From positions 8,033,501-8,097,500 of the forward strand of contig CAXIWW010000817.1 in NCBI GenBank assembly GCA_964036315.1: a DNA stretch of 64,000 nucleotides, given 5' to 3'. The position numbers were made by a program, and so were the translations under genes. Positions 1 to 13,000 of the stretch are shown here, in pieces; the stretch's first letter is position 1, and each line of letters begins with the position of its first letter. The DNA is from Acanthosepion esculentum (Eukaryota > Mollusca > Cephalopoda > Sepiida > Sepiidae). The notes beneath the pieces were generated by a model, which did not search any database, had not been told where the DNA came from, and saw only the letters and a list, made by a program, of their open reading frames with translations.

Positions 1-236
1 ACTCCCAGTCCCACAAAGTCCCACGCGACGATCCCCACTCCAAGAAAGTCCCACGCAGACGACCCCCCACGCAGGAGACAGTCCCAGAAAGTCCAACGCA
101 GACGACCCCCAGTACCAGAAAGTACCATGCAGACGACCCCCACCCAGGAGACAGTCCCAGAACGTCCCACGTAGACGACCCCCAACCAGGAGACAGTCCC
201 AGAAATTCCCACGCAGACGAACCCCCACCCCATCAG
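1..236 (+). repeat. Sat-B array fragment, plus orientation
   Basis: Short stretch of Sat-B (31- and 42/43-bp units around AGTCCCAGAAAGTCCCACGC) entering from the left edge. It ends abruptly at about 236, where the last unit (ACGCAGACGAACCCCCACC) passes directly into Sat-A. The sequence is the reverse complement of 35489-35724, where a minus-oriented B array begins, so it is the outer end of an inverted-repeat arm that probably continues beyond the window. No gene is visible. Confidence 0.9.
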
Positions 237-1775
237 CAATCTCAGGCTGCTGCAAGCCGAATTCTCCTGACTCTTTTGTGAAAATTGCCTTACAAGCAAT
301 CCCAGGCGTCTACGAGCCGACTTCTCATGTCTCTTTTGTGAAAATTGCCTTAAAAGCAATATCAGGCTGCTACAAAACGACATCTTTTGTCTCTTTTTTA
401 AAAACTGCCTTACAATCAATATCAGCCAGCTACAAGCCGAATACGCCTGGCTATTTTGTGAAACTGCCTTTCAAGCAATCTCAGGCCTCTACAAATCGAC
501 ATATGCTGGCTCTTTTGTTACAACTGCCTTACAAGCAATCTCAGGCTTCAGTAATATGAATTATCCTGGCTTTGGTGCGAATTGCCTTACAAGCAATCCC
601 AGGCGGCTACGAGCCGATTTCTCGTGGCCCTTTTATGGCAACTGCCTTACAAGAAATCTCAGGCTGACACAAGCCGAATTCTCCTGGCGCTTTTGTGACA
701 ACTGCCTTACAAGCAATGTCAGGCTGCTACGAGCCGACTTCTCTTGGCTCTTTTGTGAAACTGCCTTACAAGTAATCTCAGGCTGCTACAAGCCGAATTC
801 GCCTTGCGCTTTTGTGACAACTGCCTTACAAGCAATGTCAGGTTGCTACCAGCCGACTTCTCTTGGCTTTTTGTGAAAGCTGCCTTACAAGTAATATCAG
901 GCCGCTACAAATCGACATCTCCTGTTTTTTTTTTGAAAACTGCCTTACAAGCAATCTCAGGCTGCTACAAGCCGAATTCTCCTGGTTCTATTGTGACGAC
1001 TGCCTAACAAGCAATCTCAGGCTGCAGCAATCCCAAGTCTCCTGGCTTTTTGTGCCAATTGCCTTACAACCAATCCCAGGCAGCTACGAGCCGATTTCTC
1101 CTGGCTCATTTGTGGCAACTGCCTTACAAGCAATCTCATGCTCCAGCAAGCCGAATTCTCCTGTCTCTTCTGTGCAAATTGCCTTACAAGCAATCCCAGG
1201 CGTCTACGAGGCAACTTCTCTTGTCCATTTTTTAAAAATCTTTGATTGCTACAAAACGACATCTTTTGTCTCTTTTTTAAAAACTGCCTTACAATCAATC
1301 TCAGCCTGCTACAAGCCGAATACGCCTGGCTCTTTTGTGAAACTGCCTTACAAGCAATCTCAGGCTGCCGCTAGTCCAATTCTCCTGACTTTTTGTGCCA
1401 ATTGAATTACAAGCAATCCCAGTCTGCTATGAGCCGATTTCTCCTGGCTCTTTTGTGGCAACTGCCTTACAAGAAATCTCAGGCTGCTACAAGCCGAATT
1501 CTCCTGGCGCTTTTGTGACAACTGCCTTACAAGCAATGTCAGGCTGCTACGAGCCGTCTTCTCTTGGCTCTTTTGTGAAAACTGCCTTACAAGCAATGTC
1601 AGGCTTCTACGAGCCGACTTCTCCTGGGTCTTTTGTGGCAACTGCCTTACAAGAAATCTCAGGGTGCTACAAGCCGAATTCTCCTGGCGCTTTTGTGACA
1701 ACTGCCTTACAAGCAATGTCAGGCTGCCACGAGCCGACTTCTCATGGCTCTTTTGTGAAAACTGCCTTACAAGCA
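1..1775 (+). repeat. Inverted-repeat arm matching 33933-35724
   Basis: Left-edge partner of 33933-35724, including the B to A border at 236/237 and the same order of Sat-A variants (for example the CCTGTTTTTTTTTTGAAAAC-region and TTTTTTAAAAACTGCC types). Similarity to this arm ends near 1775, beyond which the sequence instead matches the reverse complement of 22436 downward. Confidence 0.85.
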
Positions 1776-1779
1776 ATAT

Positions 1780-4700
1780 CAGGCTGCTACAAAACCACAT
1801 CTACTGTCTCTTTTGTGAAACTGCCTTACAAGCAATCTCAGGCTGATACAAGCCCACACCTGCTGGCTTTTCTGTGAAAACTGCGCTAAAATCAATCTCT
1901 GGCTGCTACAAGCTGACTACGCCTGTCTCTTTTGTGACCACTGCCTTACAAGCAATCTCAGGTTGCTAAAAATCGACACCTCCTGACTCTTTTGTGAAAA
2001 CTGCCTTATAATCAATCTCAGGCTGCAGCAAGCTAATTCTCCTGGCTTTTTGTGCCATTTGCCTTACAAGCAATCCCACGCAGCTACGAGCCCATTTCTC
2101 CTGGCTTGTTGTGACAACTGCCTTACAACGAATCTCAGGCTGCAGGAAGCCCAATTCTCCTGGCTCATTTTGTGAAAACAGCCTTACAAGCAATCTCAGG
2201 CTGCTACAATCCGAATACGCCTGGCTCTTTTGTGACACCTGCCTTACAAGCAATCTCAGGCTGCTACGAGCCCATTTCTCCTGGCTTTTTGTGGAAAGTG
2301 CCTTACACGCAAACATAGGATTCTACGAGCCGGTTCTCCTGGGAGATTTGTGAAAATTGCCTTACAAGCAATCTCATTCTTCTACAAGCCTACACCTGCT
2401 AGCACTTTTAAGACAACTGCATTACAAGCAATCTCAGGCTGCTAAAAATTCGATCTCCTGGGTCTTTCGTGACAACTGCCTTACAAGCAATCTCAGGCTG
2501 CAGCAAGCCCAATGTTCCTGGCTTTTTTGGAAATTGCCTTACAAAATAATCCCAGGCTGCTACGAGCCGATTTCTCAAGGCTCTTTTGTGTCGACTGCCT
2601 TACAAGCAATCTCAGGCTGCTACAAGACGAATTCTACTGGCTCTTTTGTGAAAACTGCCTTACAAGCAATGTCAGGCTGCTATGATCCGATTTCTCTTAA
2701 GACTTTTGTGAAAACTGCCTTACATGAAATCTCAGGCTGCTACAAGCCGAATACGCCTTGCTCTTTTGTGGCAACTGCCTTACAAGCAGTCTCAGGCTGC
2801 TACAAAACGACATATCCTGGCTCTTTTGTGAAAACTGCCTTACAACGATCTCAGGCTAATACGAGCCTACACCTGCTGGCTCGTCTGTGAAAACTGCCTT
2901 CAGGCTGCTATGGGCCGACTTCATCGGGCAATTTGTGAAAACTGTCTTACAAAGGATCTCAGGTTGCTACAAGACGATTTCTCCTGCCTCTATTCTGCCA
3001 ACTGCCTTCCAAGCAATCTCAGGCTTCTACGAGCCTGGCTCTTCTATGACAACTGCCTTACAAGCAATCTCAGGCTGCTACGAGCCGATCTCCTGGCTCT
3101 TTTGTGCCAATTGCCTTACAAGCCATCCCAGCCTCTACTAGCGGATTTCTCCTGGCTCTTTTGTGGCAACTGCCTTAAAAGCAATCTCAGGCTGCTACAA
3201 GCCGAATTCTCCTGACTCTTTTGTGACAACTGATTAAAAGCAATCTCAGGCTTCTACGAGCCGTCATCTTTTTTTTTCTGACAAATGCCTTAAAAGCAAT
3301 CTCAGACTGCTACAAGCCGTCTACGCCTGGCCTTACAAGCAATCTCAGGGTTCAGCAAGCCTAATTCTACTGGCTTTTTGCCAATTGCCTTACAAACCAT
3401 CTCAGGCTGCTACAAGCCGAATTCTCCTGGCTCTTTTGTGACAACTGCCTTACAAGCAATGTAAGGCTGCTCCGAGCCGACTTCTCTTGGCTCTCTTGTG
3501 TAAACTGCCTTACAAGCAATCTCAGGCTTCTACAAGCCGAATACGCCTGGCTCTTTTGTAGCAACTGCCTTACATGCAATCACAGCAGCAAGCCCAATTC
3601 TCTTGGATTTTTGTGCCAATTTCATTACAAGCAATTCCACGCAGCTACGAGCCCGTTTCCCCTGGCTTTTTGTGAAAATTGCTTTACACGCAATCTCAGG
3701 CTTCTACAAACTTACACCTGCTGACTCTTTTTTGACAACTCCCTTACAAGCAATCTCCCGCTGCTATCGGCCCACTTCTCCGGGCTATTTGTGAAAACTG
3801 GCTTAAAAAGGATCTCAGGCTGCTACAAGCCGATTTCTCCTGCCTCTTTTGCAGCAACTGCCTTACAAGCAATCTCAGTCTGCAACAACCCGGATTCTCC
3901 TGGCTCTTTTGTGAAAACTGCCTTACAAGCAATGTCAGACTGCTACGAGCCGACTTCTCTTGGCTCTTTTGTGAAAACTGCCTTTCAAGCAATCTCAGGC
4001 TTCTACAAACCCACATCTCTTGTCTCTTTTGTGAAAACTGCCTTACAAGCAATCTCAGCCTGCTACAAGCCGAATTGGCCGCTACAAATCGACATATACT
4101 GGTTCTTTTGTGACAACTGCCTTACAAGCAATCTCAGGCTGACGCTAGTCCAATTCTCCTTATTTTTGTGCTAATTGCCTTACAACCAATCCCAGGCTGC
4201 TACGAACCGATTTCTCCTGGCTCATCTGTGTCATCTGCCTTAAAAGCATTCTCAGGCTGCAGCAATATGAATTCTCCTGGCTTTTTGTGCAAATTGCCTT
4301 ACAAGCAATCCCAGGCGTCTACGAGCCGATTTCTCCTGGCGCTTTTGTGGCAACTGCCTTACAAGAAATCTCAGGCTGCTACAAGCCGAATTCTCCTGGC
4401 GCTTTTATGACAACTGTCTGACAATCAATGTCAGGCTGCTACGAGCCGACTTATCTTGGCTCTTTTGTGAAAACTGCCTTGCAAGTAATCTCCGGCTGCT
4501 ACAAGACGTATTCTCCTGGCGCTTTTGTGACAACTGCCTTACAAGCAATGTCAGGCTTCTACAATCCGACATCTCCTGTCTCTTTTGTGACAACTGCTTT
4601 ACAAGCAATCTCAGTCTTCCGCCAGGACAGTTCTCCTGACTTTTTGGGCCAATTGCCTTAAAAGCAATCCCAGGCGGCTACGTGCCGATTTCTCCTGGCT

Positions 4701-5000
4701 CTTTTGTGGTAACTGCCTTACAAGCAATCTCAGGCTGCTACAAGCCGAATACGCCTGGCTCTTTTGTGAAACTGCTTTGCAAGCGATATCAGGCCACTAC
4801 AAATCGACATCTCCTGTCTCTTTTGTGACAACTGCTTTACAAGAAATCTCAGGCTGCCGCCAGCACTGTTCTCCTGACTTTTTGTGCCAATTGCCTTAAA
4901 AGCAATCCCAGGCGGCTACGTGCCGATTTCTCCTGATTCTTTTGTGGTAACTGCCTTACAAGCAATCTCAGGCTGCTACAAGCCGAATACGCCTGGCTCT
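1780..5000 (+). repeat. Inverted counterpart of Sat-A array 3
   Basis: From about 1780 the array matches the reverse complement of 22436 back to about 18.9 kb: for example GATACAAGCCCACACCTGCT at 1852 pairs with 22335-22375, 2357 with 22144 (sum 24501) and 3791 with 19679 (sum 23470). The change in sum reflects duplications present only on the right side. Continuity here spans a point where the other copy carries 11.5 kb of D-C-D and A sequence. Confidence 0.75.
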
Positions 5001-5220
5001 TTTGTGACACTGCCTTGCAAGCAATCTCAGGCCACTACAAATCGACATCTACTGTCTCTTTTGTGACAACTGCCTTACAAGCAATCTCAGGCTGCCGCGG
5101 GGCAGTTCTCCTGACTTTTTGTGCCAATTGCCTTAAAAACAATACCAGGCGGTTACGTGCCGATATCTCCTGGCTCTTTTGTGGTAACTTCCTTACAAGC
5201 AATCTCAGGCTGCTATAAGC
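4651..5220 (+). repeat. Sat-A four-monomer higher-order repeat, about 238 bp
   Basis: The same ordered set of four Sat-A subtypes (60+60+59+59 bp) starts at 4651, 4889 and 5126. The order is an AATTGCCTTAAAAGCAATCC type with GGCGGCTACGTGCC, then a GTGGTAACTGCC type, then a GTGAAACTGC type ending in AAATCGACATCTC, then a GTGACAACTGC type ending in CTGCCG. The first two copies are complete and the third is partial. The same tetramer accounts for a 238-bp length difference near 50213-50450. Confidence 0.8.
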
Positions 5221-8200
5221 CAAATTCTCCTGGTTCTATTGTGACAACTGCCTTAAAAGCAATCTCAGTCTACAGCAATCCTAATTCCCCTGGCTTTTTG
5301 TGCCAATTGCCTTACAAGCAATCCCAGGCGTCTACGAGCCGATTTCTCCTGGCTCAAATGTGGCAACTGCCTTCCAAGCAATCTCAGGCTGCTGCAAGCC
5401 GAATTCTCCTGGCTCTTTTGTGCAAATTGCCTTACAACAATCCCAGGCGTCTACGAGCCGACTTCTCTTGTCTCTTTTGTAAAAACTGCCTTAAAAACAA
5501 TCTCAGATTGCTACAAAACGACAAAACTGCCTTACAAGCCGAATACGCCTGGCTCTTTTGTGAAACTGCCTTACAAGCAATCTCAGGCCGCTACAAATCG
5601 ACATATCCTGGCTCTTTTGTGACAACTGCCTTACAAGCAATCTCAGGCATCCGGTTGTCCAATTCTCCTGATTTTTTGTGCCAATTGCCATACAAGCAAT
5701 CCCAGGCTGCCACGAACCGATTTCCCATGGCTCATTTGTGGCATCTGCCTTACAAGCATTCTCAGGCTACAGCAATATGAATTCTTCTGCCTCTATTCTG
5801 CCAACTGCCTTCCAAGCAATCTCAGGCTTCTACGAGTCTGGCTCTTCTATGACAACTGCCTTACAAGCAATCTCAGGCTGCTACGAGCCGAACTCCTGGC
5901 TCTTTTTTGCCAATTGCATTACAAGCCATCCCAGGCTGGTACTAGCGGATTTCTCCTGGCTCTTTTGTGGCAACTGCCTTACAAGCAATCTCAGGCTGCT
6001 ACAAGCGGAATTCTCCTGGCTCTTTTGTGACAACTGATTAAAAGCAATCTGAGGTTTCTACGAGCCGTCATCACCTTTTTTTTGACAAATGCCTTAAAAG
6101 TAATCTCAGACTGCTACAAGTCGTCTACGCCTGGCCTTACAAGCAATCTCAGGGTGCAGCAAGCCTAATTCTACTGGCTTTTTGGCCAATTGCCTCACAA
6201 GCCATCCCAGGCTGCTACGGGCTGATTTCTTCTGGCTCTTTTGTGGCAACTGCATTACAAGCAATCTCAGGCTGCTACAAGCCGAATACGCCTGGCTCTT
6301 TTGTGACAGCTGCCTTACAAGAAATCTCAGGCTGCTACAAGTCGGTTTCTCCTCGCGCTTTTGTGACAACTGCCTTACAAGCAATGTCAGGCTGCTACGA
6401 GCCGACTTCTCTTGGCTCTTTTGTGAAAACTGCGTTACAAGTAATATCAGGCTGCTACAAAACGACATCTCCTGTCTCTTTTGTGAAACTGCATTACAAG
6501 CAATCTCAGGCCGCTACAAGCCGAATACGCCTGGCAATTATTGTGAAACTGCCTTGCAAGCAATCTCAGGCCGCTACGTATCGATATCTCCTTTCTCTTT
6601 TGTGACAACTGCCTTACAAGCAATGTCAGGCTTCCGCCAGCACAATTCTCCTGACTTTTTGTGCCAATTGCCTTAAGAGCAATCCCAGGCGGCTAAGTGC
6701 CGATTTCTCCTGGTTCTTTTGTGGTAACTGCCTTACAAGCAATCTCAGGCTGCTACAAGACGAATTCTCCTGGCTCTATTGTGACAGCTGCCTTACAAGC
6801 AATCTCAGGCTGCCGGTAGTCCAATTCTCCTGACTTTTTGTTATAATTGTCTTACAAGCATTCCCAGGCTGCTACAAACCGATTTCCCCTGGCACATTTC
6901 TGGCATCTGCCTTACAAGCATTCTCAGGCTGCAGCAATATGAATTCTCCTGGCTTTTTGTGCGAATTAACTTACAAGCAATCCCAGGCGTCTACGAGCCG
7001 ATTTCTCCTGGCTTTTTTGTGGCAACAGCCTTACAAGAAATCTCAGGCTGCTAAAAGCCAAATTCTCCTGGCGCTTTTGTGACAACTGCCTTACAAGCAA
7101 TGTCAGGCTGCTACGAGCAAACTTCTCTTGGCTCTATTGTGAAACTGCCTTACAAGCAATCTCAGACCGCTACAAGCCGAAGACGCCTGGCTCGTTTGTG
7201 AGACTGCCTTGCAAGAAATCTCAGGCCGCTACAAATCGACATCTCCTGTCTCTTTTGCGACAACTGTCTTGCAAGCAATCTCAGGCTGACGCCAGCACAA
7301 TTCTACTTATTTTTGTGCCAATTGCCTTAAAGCAATCCCAGACGGCTACGTGCCGATTTCTCCAGGCACTTTTGTGGGAACTGCCTTGCAAGCAATCTCA
7401 GGCTGCTAAAAGCCGAATTCTCCTGGCTCTATTGTGATAACGGCCTTACAAGCAATCTCAGGCTGCAGCAAACCCAATTCTCCTGGTTCATTTGTGGCAA
7501 CTGCCTTACAAGCAATCTCACGCTGCTACAAAACGACATCTACAGTCACTTTTTTTAAAAACTGCCTTACAAGCAATCTCAGCCTGCTACAAACCGAATA
7601 CGCCTTGCTCTTTTGTGAAACTGCTTTACAAGGAATCTCAGGCCGCTATAAATCGACATATCCTGGCTCTTTTGTGACAACTGCCTTACAAGCAATCTCA
7701 GGCATCCGGTAGTCCAATTCTCCTGATTTTTTTTTGCCAATTGCCATACAAGCAATCTCAGGTTGCTTCGAACCGATTTCCCCAGGCTCATCTGTGGCAT
7801 CTGCCTTACAAGCATTCTCAGGCTGCAGCATTATGAATTCTCCTGGCTTTTTCTGCGAATTGCCTTACAAGCAATCCCAGGCGGCGACAAGCCAATTTCT
7901 CCTGGCTCTTTTGTGGCAACTGCCTTACAAGCAATATCAGGCTGCTACGAGCCGACTTCTCCTGACTCTTTTGTGACAACTGCCTTACAAGCAATCTCCG
8001 GCTGCTACAAGCCGAATACGCCTGGCTCTTTTGTGCAAATTGATTTACAAGAAATCCCAGGCGTCTACGAGCCGACGTATCTTGGCTCTTTTGTGAAAAC
8101 TGCCTTCAAAGCAATCTAGGCTCCTACAAAACCACATCTCCTGTCTCTTTTTTTCAAAACTGCCTTACAAGGAATCTCAGCCTGCTACAAGCCGAATACG

Positions 8201-8876
8201 CCTAGCTCTTGTGTGAAGCCCCACCCAGAAGACAGTCCCAGAAAGACCAACTCAGACGAATCCAAGTCCCAGAAAGTCCCACGCAGACGACCCCCAGTCC
8301 CAGAAAGTCCCACGCAGACGACCCCCAGTCCCATATATCCAACGCAGACGACCCTCCCACCAAGGAGACAGTCCCAGAAAGTCCCAGGCAGACGACCCCC
8401 AGTCCAAGAAAGTCCCACGCAGAAGACCTCCCACCCAGGGGACAGACCCAGAAAGTCCCACGCAGATGACCCCTCACCCAGGAGACAGACCCAGAAAGTC
8501 CCACGCAGACGACCCCCAGTCCCAGAAAGTTCCACGCCGACGACACCGCACCCAGGAGACTGTCCCAGAAAGTCCCACGCAGACGACCCCCAGTCCCAGA
8601 AAGTCCCACGCAGACGACCCCCACCCAGAAGACAGTCCCAGAAAGTCCCACGCAGACGACCCCCAGTCCCAGAAGGTCCCACGCAGACGACACCTAATCC
8701 CAGAAATTCCCACGCAGACGACCCCCCACCCAGGAGACAGTCCCATAAAGTCCCACGCAGAAGACCCCCAGTCCCAGAAAGTCCCACGCAGACGACCCCC
8801 ACCATGGAGACAGTCCCAGAAAGTCCCACGCAGACGAACCCCAGTCCCAGAAAGTCCCACGCAGACGACAAACCAC

Positions 8877-9269
8877 ACAGGAGACAGTTCTCAGAAAGTC
8901 CCAAACAGACGACCCCCCACCCAGGAGACAGTGCCAGAAAGTCCCACACAGACGACCCCCAGTCCCAGAAAGTCCGATGCAAATGACCCCCCACCCAGGA
9001 GACAGTCCCAGAATGTCCCACGTAGACGACCCACATTCACAGAAAGTCACACGCAGAAGACCCCCAGTCCCAGAAAGTCCCACGCAGACGACACAACACA
9101 CAGGAGACAGTTGTCAGAAAGTACAAAACAGACGACCCCCCACCCAGGAGACAGTCCCAGAAAGTCGCACGCAGACGACCCCCACTCCCAGAAAGTCCCA
9201 CGCAGAAGGCCCCCAGTCCCAGAAAGTCCCACGCAGACGACCCCAGTCCCAAAAAGTCCCACGCAGACG
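8877..9269 (+). repeat. Sat-B internal duplication, copy 1 of 2
   Basis: This stretch, with the rare words CAGAATGTCCCACGTAGACG (9010) and GGAGACAGTTGTCAGAAAG (9103), recurs at about 11108-11543, roughly 2.27 kb downstream. The copies differ by a few substitutions and one extra unit of about 42 bp in the second. They diverge after the shared word CAAAAAGTCCCACGCAGACG. It is a higher-order duplication within Sat-B. Confidence 0.75.
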
Positions 9270-10084
9270 GCCCCCCACCCAGGAGACAGTCCCAGAAAGT
9301 CCCACGCAGACGACCCCCAGTCACATAAAATCCCACGCAGAGGTGCCCCCACCCAGGAGCCAGTCCCAGAAAGTTCCAAAAAGACGACCCCCCACCCAGG
9401 AGACAGTCCCAGATAGTCCCACGCAGAAGACCCCCAGTCCGAGAAAGTCCCACGCAGACAACCCCCAGTCCCAGAAAGTCCCACGCAGACGGGCCCCAAA
9501 CCAGGAGACAGTCCCAGAAAGTCCCACGCAGACGACCCCCAGTCACAGAAAATCCCACGCAGAGGTGCCCCCCACCCAGGAGCCAGTCCCAGAAAGTTCC
9601 AAAAAGACGACCCCCCACCCAGGAGACAGTCCCAGAAAGTCCCACGCAGACGACCCCCAGTCCGAGAAAGTCCCACGCAGACAACCCCCAGTCCCAGAAA
9701 GTCCCACGCAGACGACACCGCACCCAGGAGACTGTCCGAGACAGACCCACGCAGACGACCCACTGTCCCAGAAAGTCCCACGCAGACGAGTCCCCACCCA
9801 GGAAACAGTCCCAGAAAGTCCCACGCAGACGACCCCAGTCCCAGAAAGTCCCACGAAGACGGCCCCCCACCCAGGAGACAGTCCCAGAAAGTCCCACGCA
9901 GACGACCCCCAGTCACAGAAAATCCCACGCATACGTGCCCCCCACCCAGGAGCCAGTCCCAGAAAGTCCCAAAAAGACGACCCCCCACCCAGGAGACAGT
10001 CCCAGAAAGTGCCACGCAGACGACCCCCAGTCCCAGAACGTCCCACGCAGACAACCCCCAGTCCCACAAAGTCCTACGCAGACG

Positions 10085-13000
10085 ACACCGCACCCAGGAG
10101 ACTGTCCCAGACAGACCCACGCAGACGAACCACTGTCCCAGAAAGTCCCACGCAGACGAGTCCCCACTAAGGAAAGAGTCCCAGAAAGTCCCACGCAGAC
10201 GACCACCCACCCAGGAGAGAGTCCCAGAAGGACCCACGCAGACGACCCCCAGTCCCAGAAATTCCAACGCAGACGACCCCCAGTCCCACAAAGTCCCACG
10301 CAGACGACACCGCACCCATGAGACTGTCCCAGAAAGACCCATGCAGACGACCCCCCCACCAAGGAGACAGCCCCAGAAAGTCCCACGCAGACGAAACACC
10401 TCCCAGGAGACAGTCCCAGAAAGACCGACGCAGACGACCCCCAGTCCCAGAAAGTCCCACGCAGACGACTCCGCACCCAGGATACAGTCCCAGAAAGTCC
10501 CACGCAGAAGAACGCCCACCCAGGAGAGAGTCCAAGAAAGACCCACGTAGACGACCCCGAGTCACAGAAAGTCCCATGCCGACGACACCCCACCCAGGAG
10601 ACAGTCCCAGAAAGTCCCACGCGGACGAGCCCCCACCCAGGAGACAGTCCCAGAAAGTCCCACGCAGACGATCCCCAGTCCCAGAGAGTCACATGCAGAG
10701 GACCCACCACCCAGGTGACAGTCCCAGATATCCCACGCAGACGACCCTGCACCCAGGAGACAGTCCCAGAAAGTCTCACGCAGAAGACCCCCAGTCCCAG
10801 GAAGTCGCATGAAGACGACCCCCACCCAGGAGACAGTCGCAGAAAGTCCCACGCAGACGACCCCCCAACCAGGAGACAGTCCCAGAAAGTCCCACGCAGA
10901 CGACACCCATTCCGAGAAAGTCCAACGCAGACGACCCCCAGTCCCAGGAAGTCCAACGCAGACGACCCACAGTCCAAGGAGACAGTCCCAGAAAGTCCCA
11001 CGCAGACGGCCCCCAGTCCCAGAAAGTCCCACGCAGACGACCCCCAGTCCGACAAAGTCACACGCAGAAGACCCCAGTCCCAGAAAATCCCACGCAGACG
11101 ACACACCACACAGGAGACAGTTCTCAGAAAGTCACAAACAGACGACCCCCCACCCAGGAGACAGTGCCAGAAAGTCCCACGCAGACGACCCCCAGTCCCA
11201 GAAAGTCCCATGCAGATGACCCCCACCCAGGAGACAGTCCCAGAAAGTCCCACGCAGACGACCCCCACACCGGAGACAGTCCCAGAATGTCCCACGTAGA
11301 CGACCCACATTCACAGAAAGTCACACGCAGAAGACCCCCAGTCCCAGAAAGTCCCACGCAGACGACACAACACACAGGAGACAGTTGTCAGAAAGTACAA
11401 AACAGACGACCCCCCACCCAGGAGACAGTCCCAGAAAGTCGCACGCAGACGACCCCCACTCCCAGAAAGTCCCACGCAGAAGGCCCCCAGTCCCAGAAAG
11501 TCCCACGCAGACGACCCCAGTCCCAAAAAGTCCCACGCAGACGACTCCACACCCAGGAGACAGTCCCAGAAAGTCCCACGCAGAAGACCGCCCACCCAGG
11601 AGAGAGTCCAAGAAAGACCCACGCAGACGACCCCGAGTCACAGAAAGTCCCATGCCGACGACACCCCACCAAGAAGACAGTCCCAGATATCCCAAGCAGA
11701 CGACCCCCACCCAGGAGACAGTCCCAGAAAGTCCAACGCAGACGAGCCCCAGTCGAAGAAAGTCCCACGCAGACAAACCCCAGTCCCAGAAAGTCCCACG
11801 CAGACGACACCGCACGCAGGAGACTGTCCGAGACAGACCCACGCAGACGACCCACTGTCCCAGAAAGTCCCACGCAGACGAGTCCCCACCCAGGAAACAG
11901 TCCCAGAAAGTCCCTCGCAGACGACCCCAGTCCCAGAAAGTCCCACTTAGACGGCCCCCCACCCAGGAGACAGTCCCAGAAAGTCCCACGCAGACGACCC
12001 CCAGTCACAGAAAATCCCACGCATACGTGCCCCCCACCCAGGAGCCAGTCCCAGAAAGTCCCAAAAAGACGACCCCCCCACTCAGGAGACAGTCCCAGAA
12101 AGTCCCACACAGACGACCCCCAGTCCCAGAAGGTCCCACGCAGACAACCCCCAGTCCCACAAAGTCCCACGCAGACGACACCGCACCCAGGAGACTGTCC
12201 CAGACAGACCCACGCAGACGAACCACTGTCCCAGAAAGTCCCACGCATACGAGTCCCCACTAAGGAAAGAGACCCAGAAAGTCCCACGCAGACGACCACC
12301 CACCCAGGAGAGAGTCCCAGAAGGACCCACGCAGACGACCCCCAGTCCCAGAAATTCCAACGCAGACGACCCCCAGTCCCACAAAGTCCCACGCAGACGA
12401 CACCGCACCCAGGAGACTGTCCCAGAAAGACCCATGCAGACGACACCCCCACCAAGGAGACAGCCCCAGAAAGTCCCACGCAGACGAAACACCTCCCAGG
12501 AGACAGTCCCAGAAAGACCGACGCAGACGACCCCCAGTCCCAGAAAGTCCCACGCAGACGACTCCACACCCAGGAGACAGTCCCAGAAAGTCCCACGCAG
12601 AAGACCGCCCACCCAGGAGAGAGTCCAAGAAAGACCCACGCAGACGACCCCGAGTCACAGAAAGTCCCATGCCGACGACACCCCACCCAGGAGACAGTCC
12701 CAGATATCCCAAGCAGACGACCCCCACCCAGGAGACAGTCCCAGAAAGTCCAACGCAGACGAGCCCCAGTCGAAGAAAGTCCCACGCAGACGACCCCCAG
12801 ACAGGAGACAGTCCCAGCAAGACCCACGCAGACGACCCCCAGTCACAGAAAGTGCCACGCAGAAGCACACCCACCCAGGAGACAGTCCCAGAAAGTCCCA
12901 CGCAGACGACCCCCCACCCAGGAGACAGTCCCAGAATGTCCCACGCAAACGAGCCCCCAGTCCAAGAAAGTCCCACCCAGACGACTGTCACCAAGGAGAC

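Larger units (their letters stand above)
237..8215 (+). repeat. Sat-A array 1, 60-bp satellite, plus orientation
   Basis: About 130 tandem copies of a 60-bp monomer (59-61 bp with small indels). The most constant core is TTACAAGCAATCTCAGGCTG, followed by a variable block (CTACAAGCCGAATTC, CTACGAGCCGACTTC or CTACAAATCGACATC types) and by CTGGCTCTTTTGTG. Monomers fall into recurring subtypes, for example one with TTTTTGTGCCAATTGCC and one with GCGCTTTTGTGACAACTG, which alternate as local multimers. Because 60 is a multiple of 3, frames of up to about 220 codons stay open and read as 20-residue peptide repeats, but competing frames are open on both strands. I regard the array as non-coding. Confidence 0.95.
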
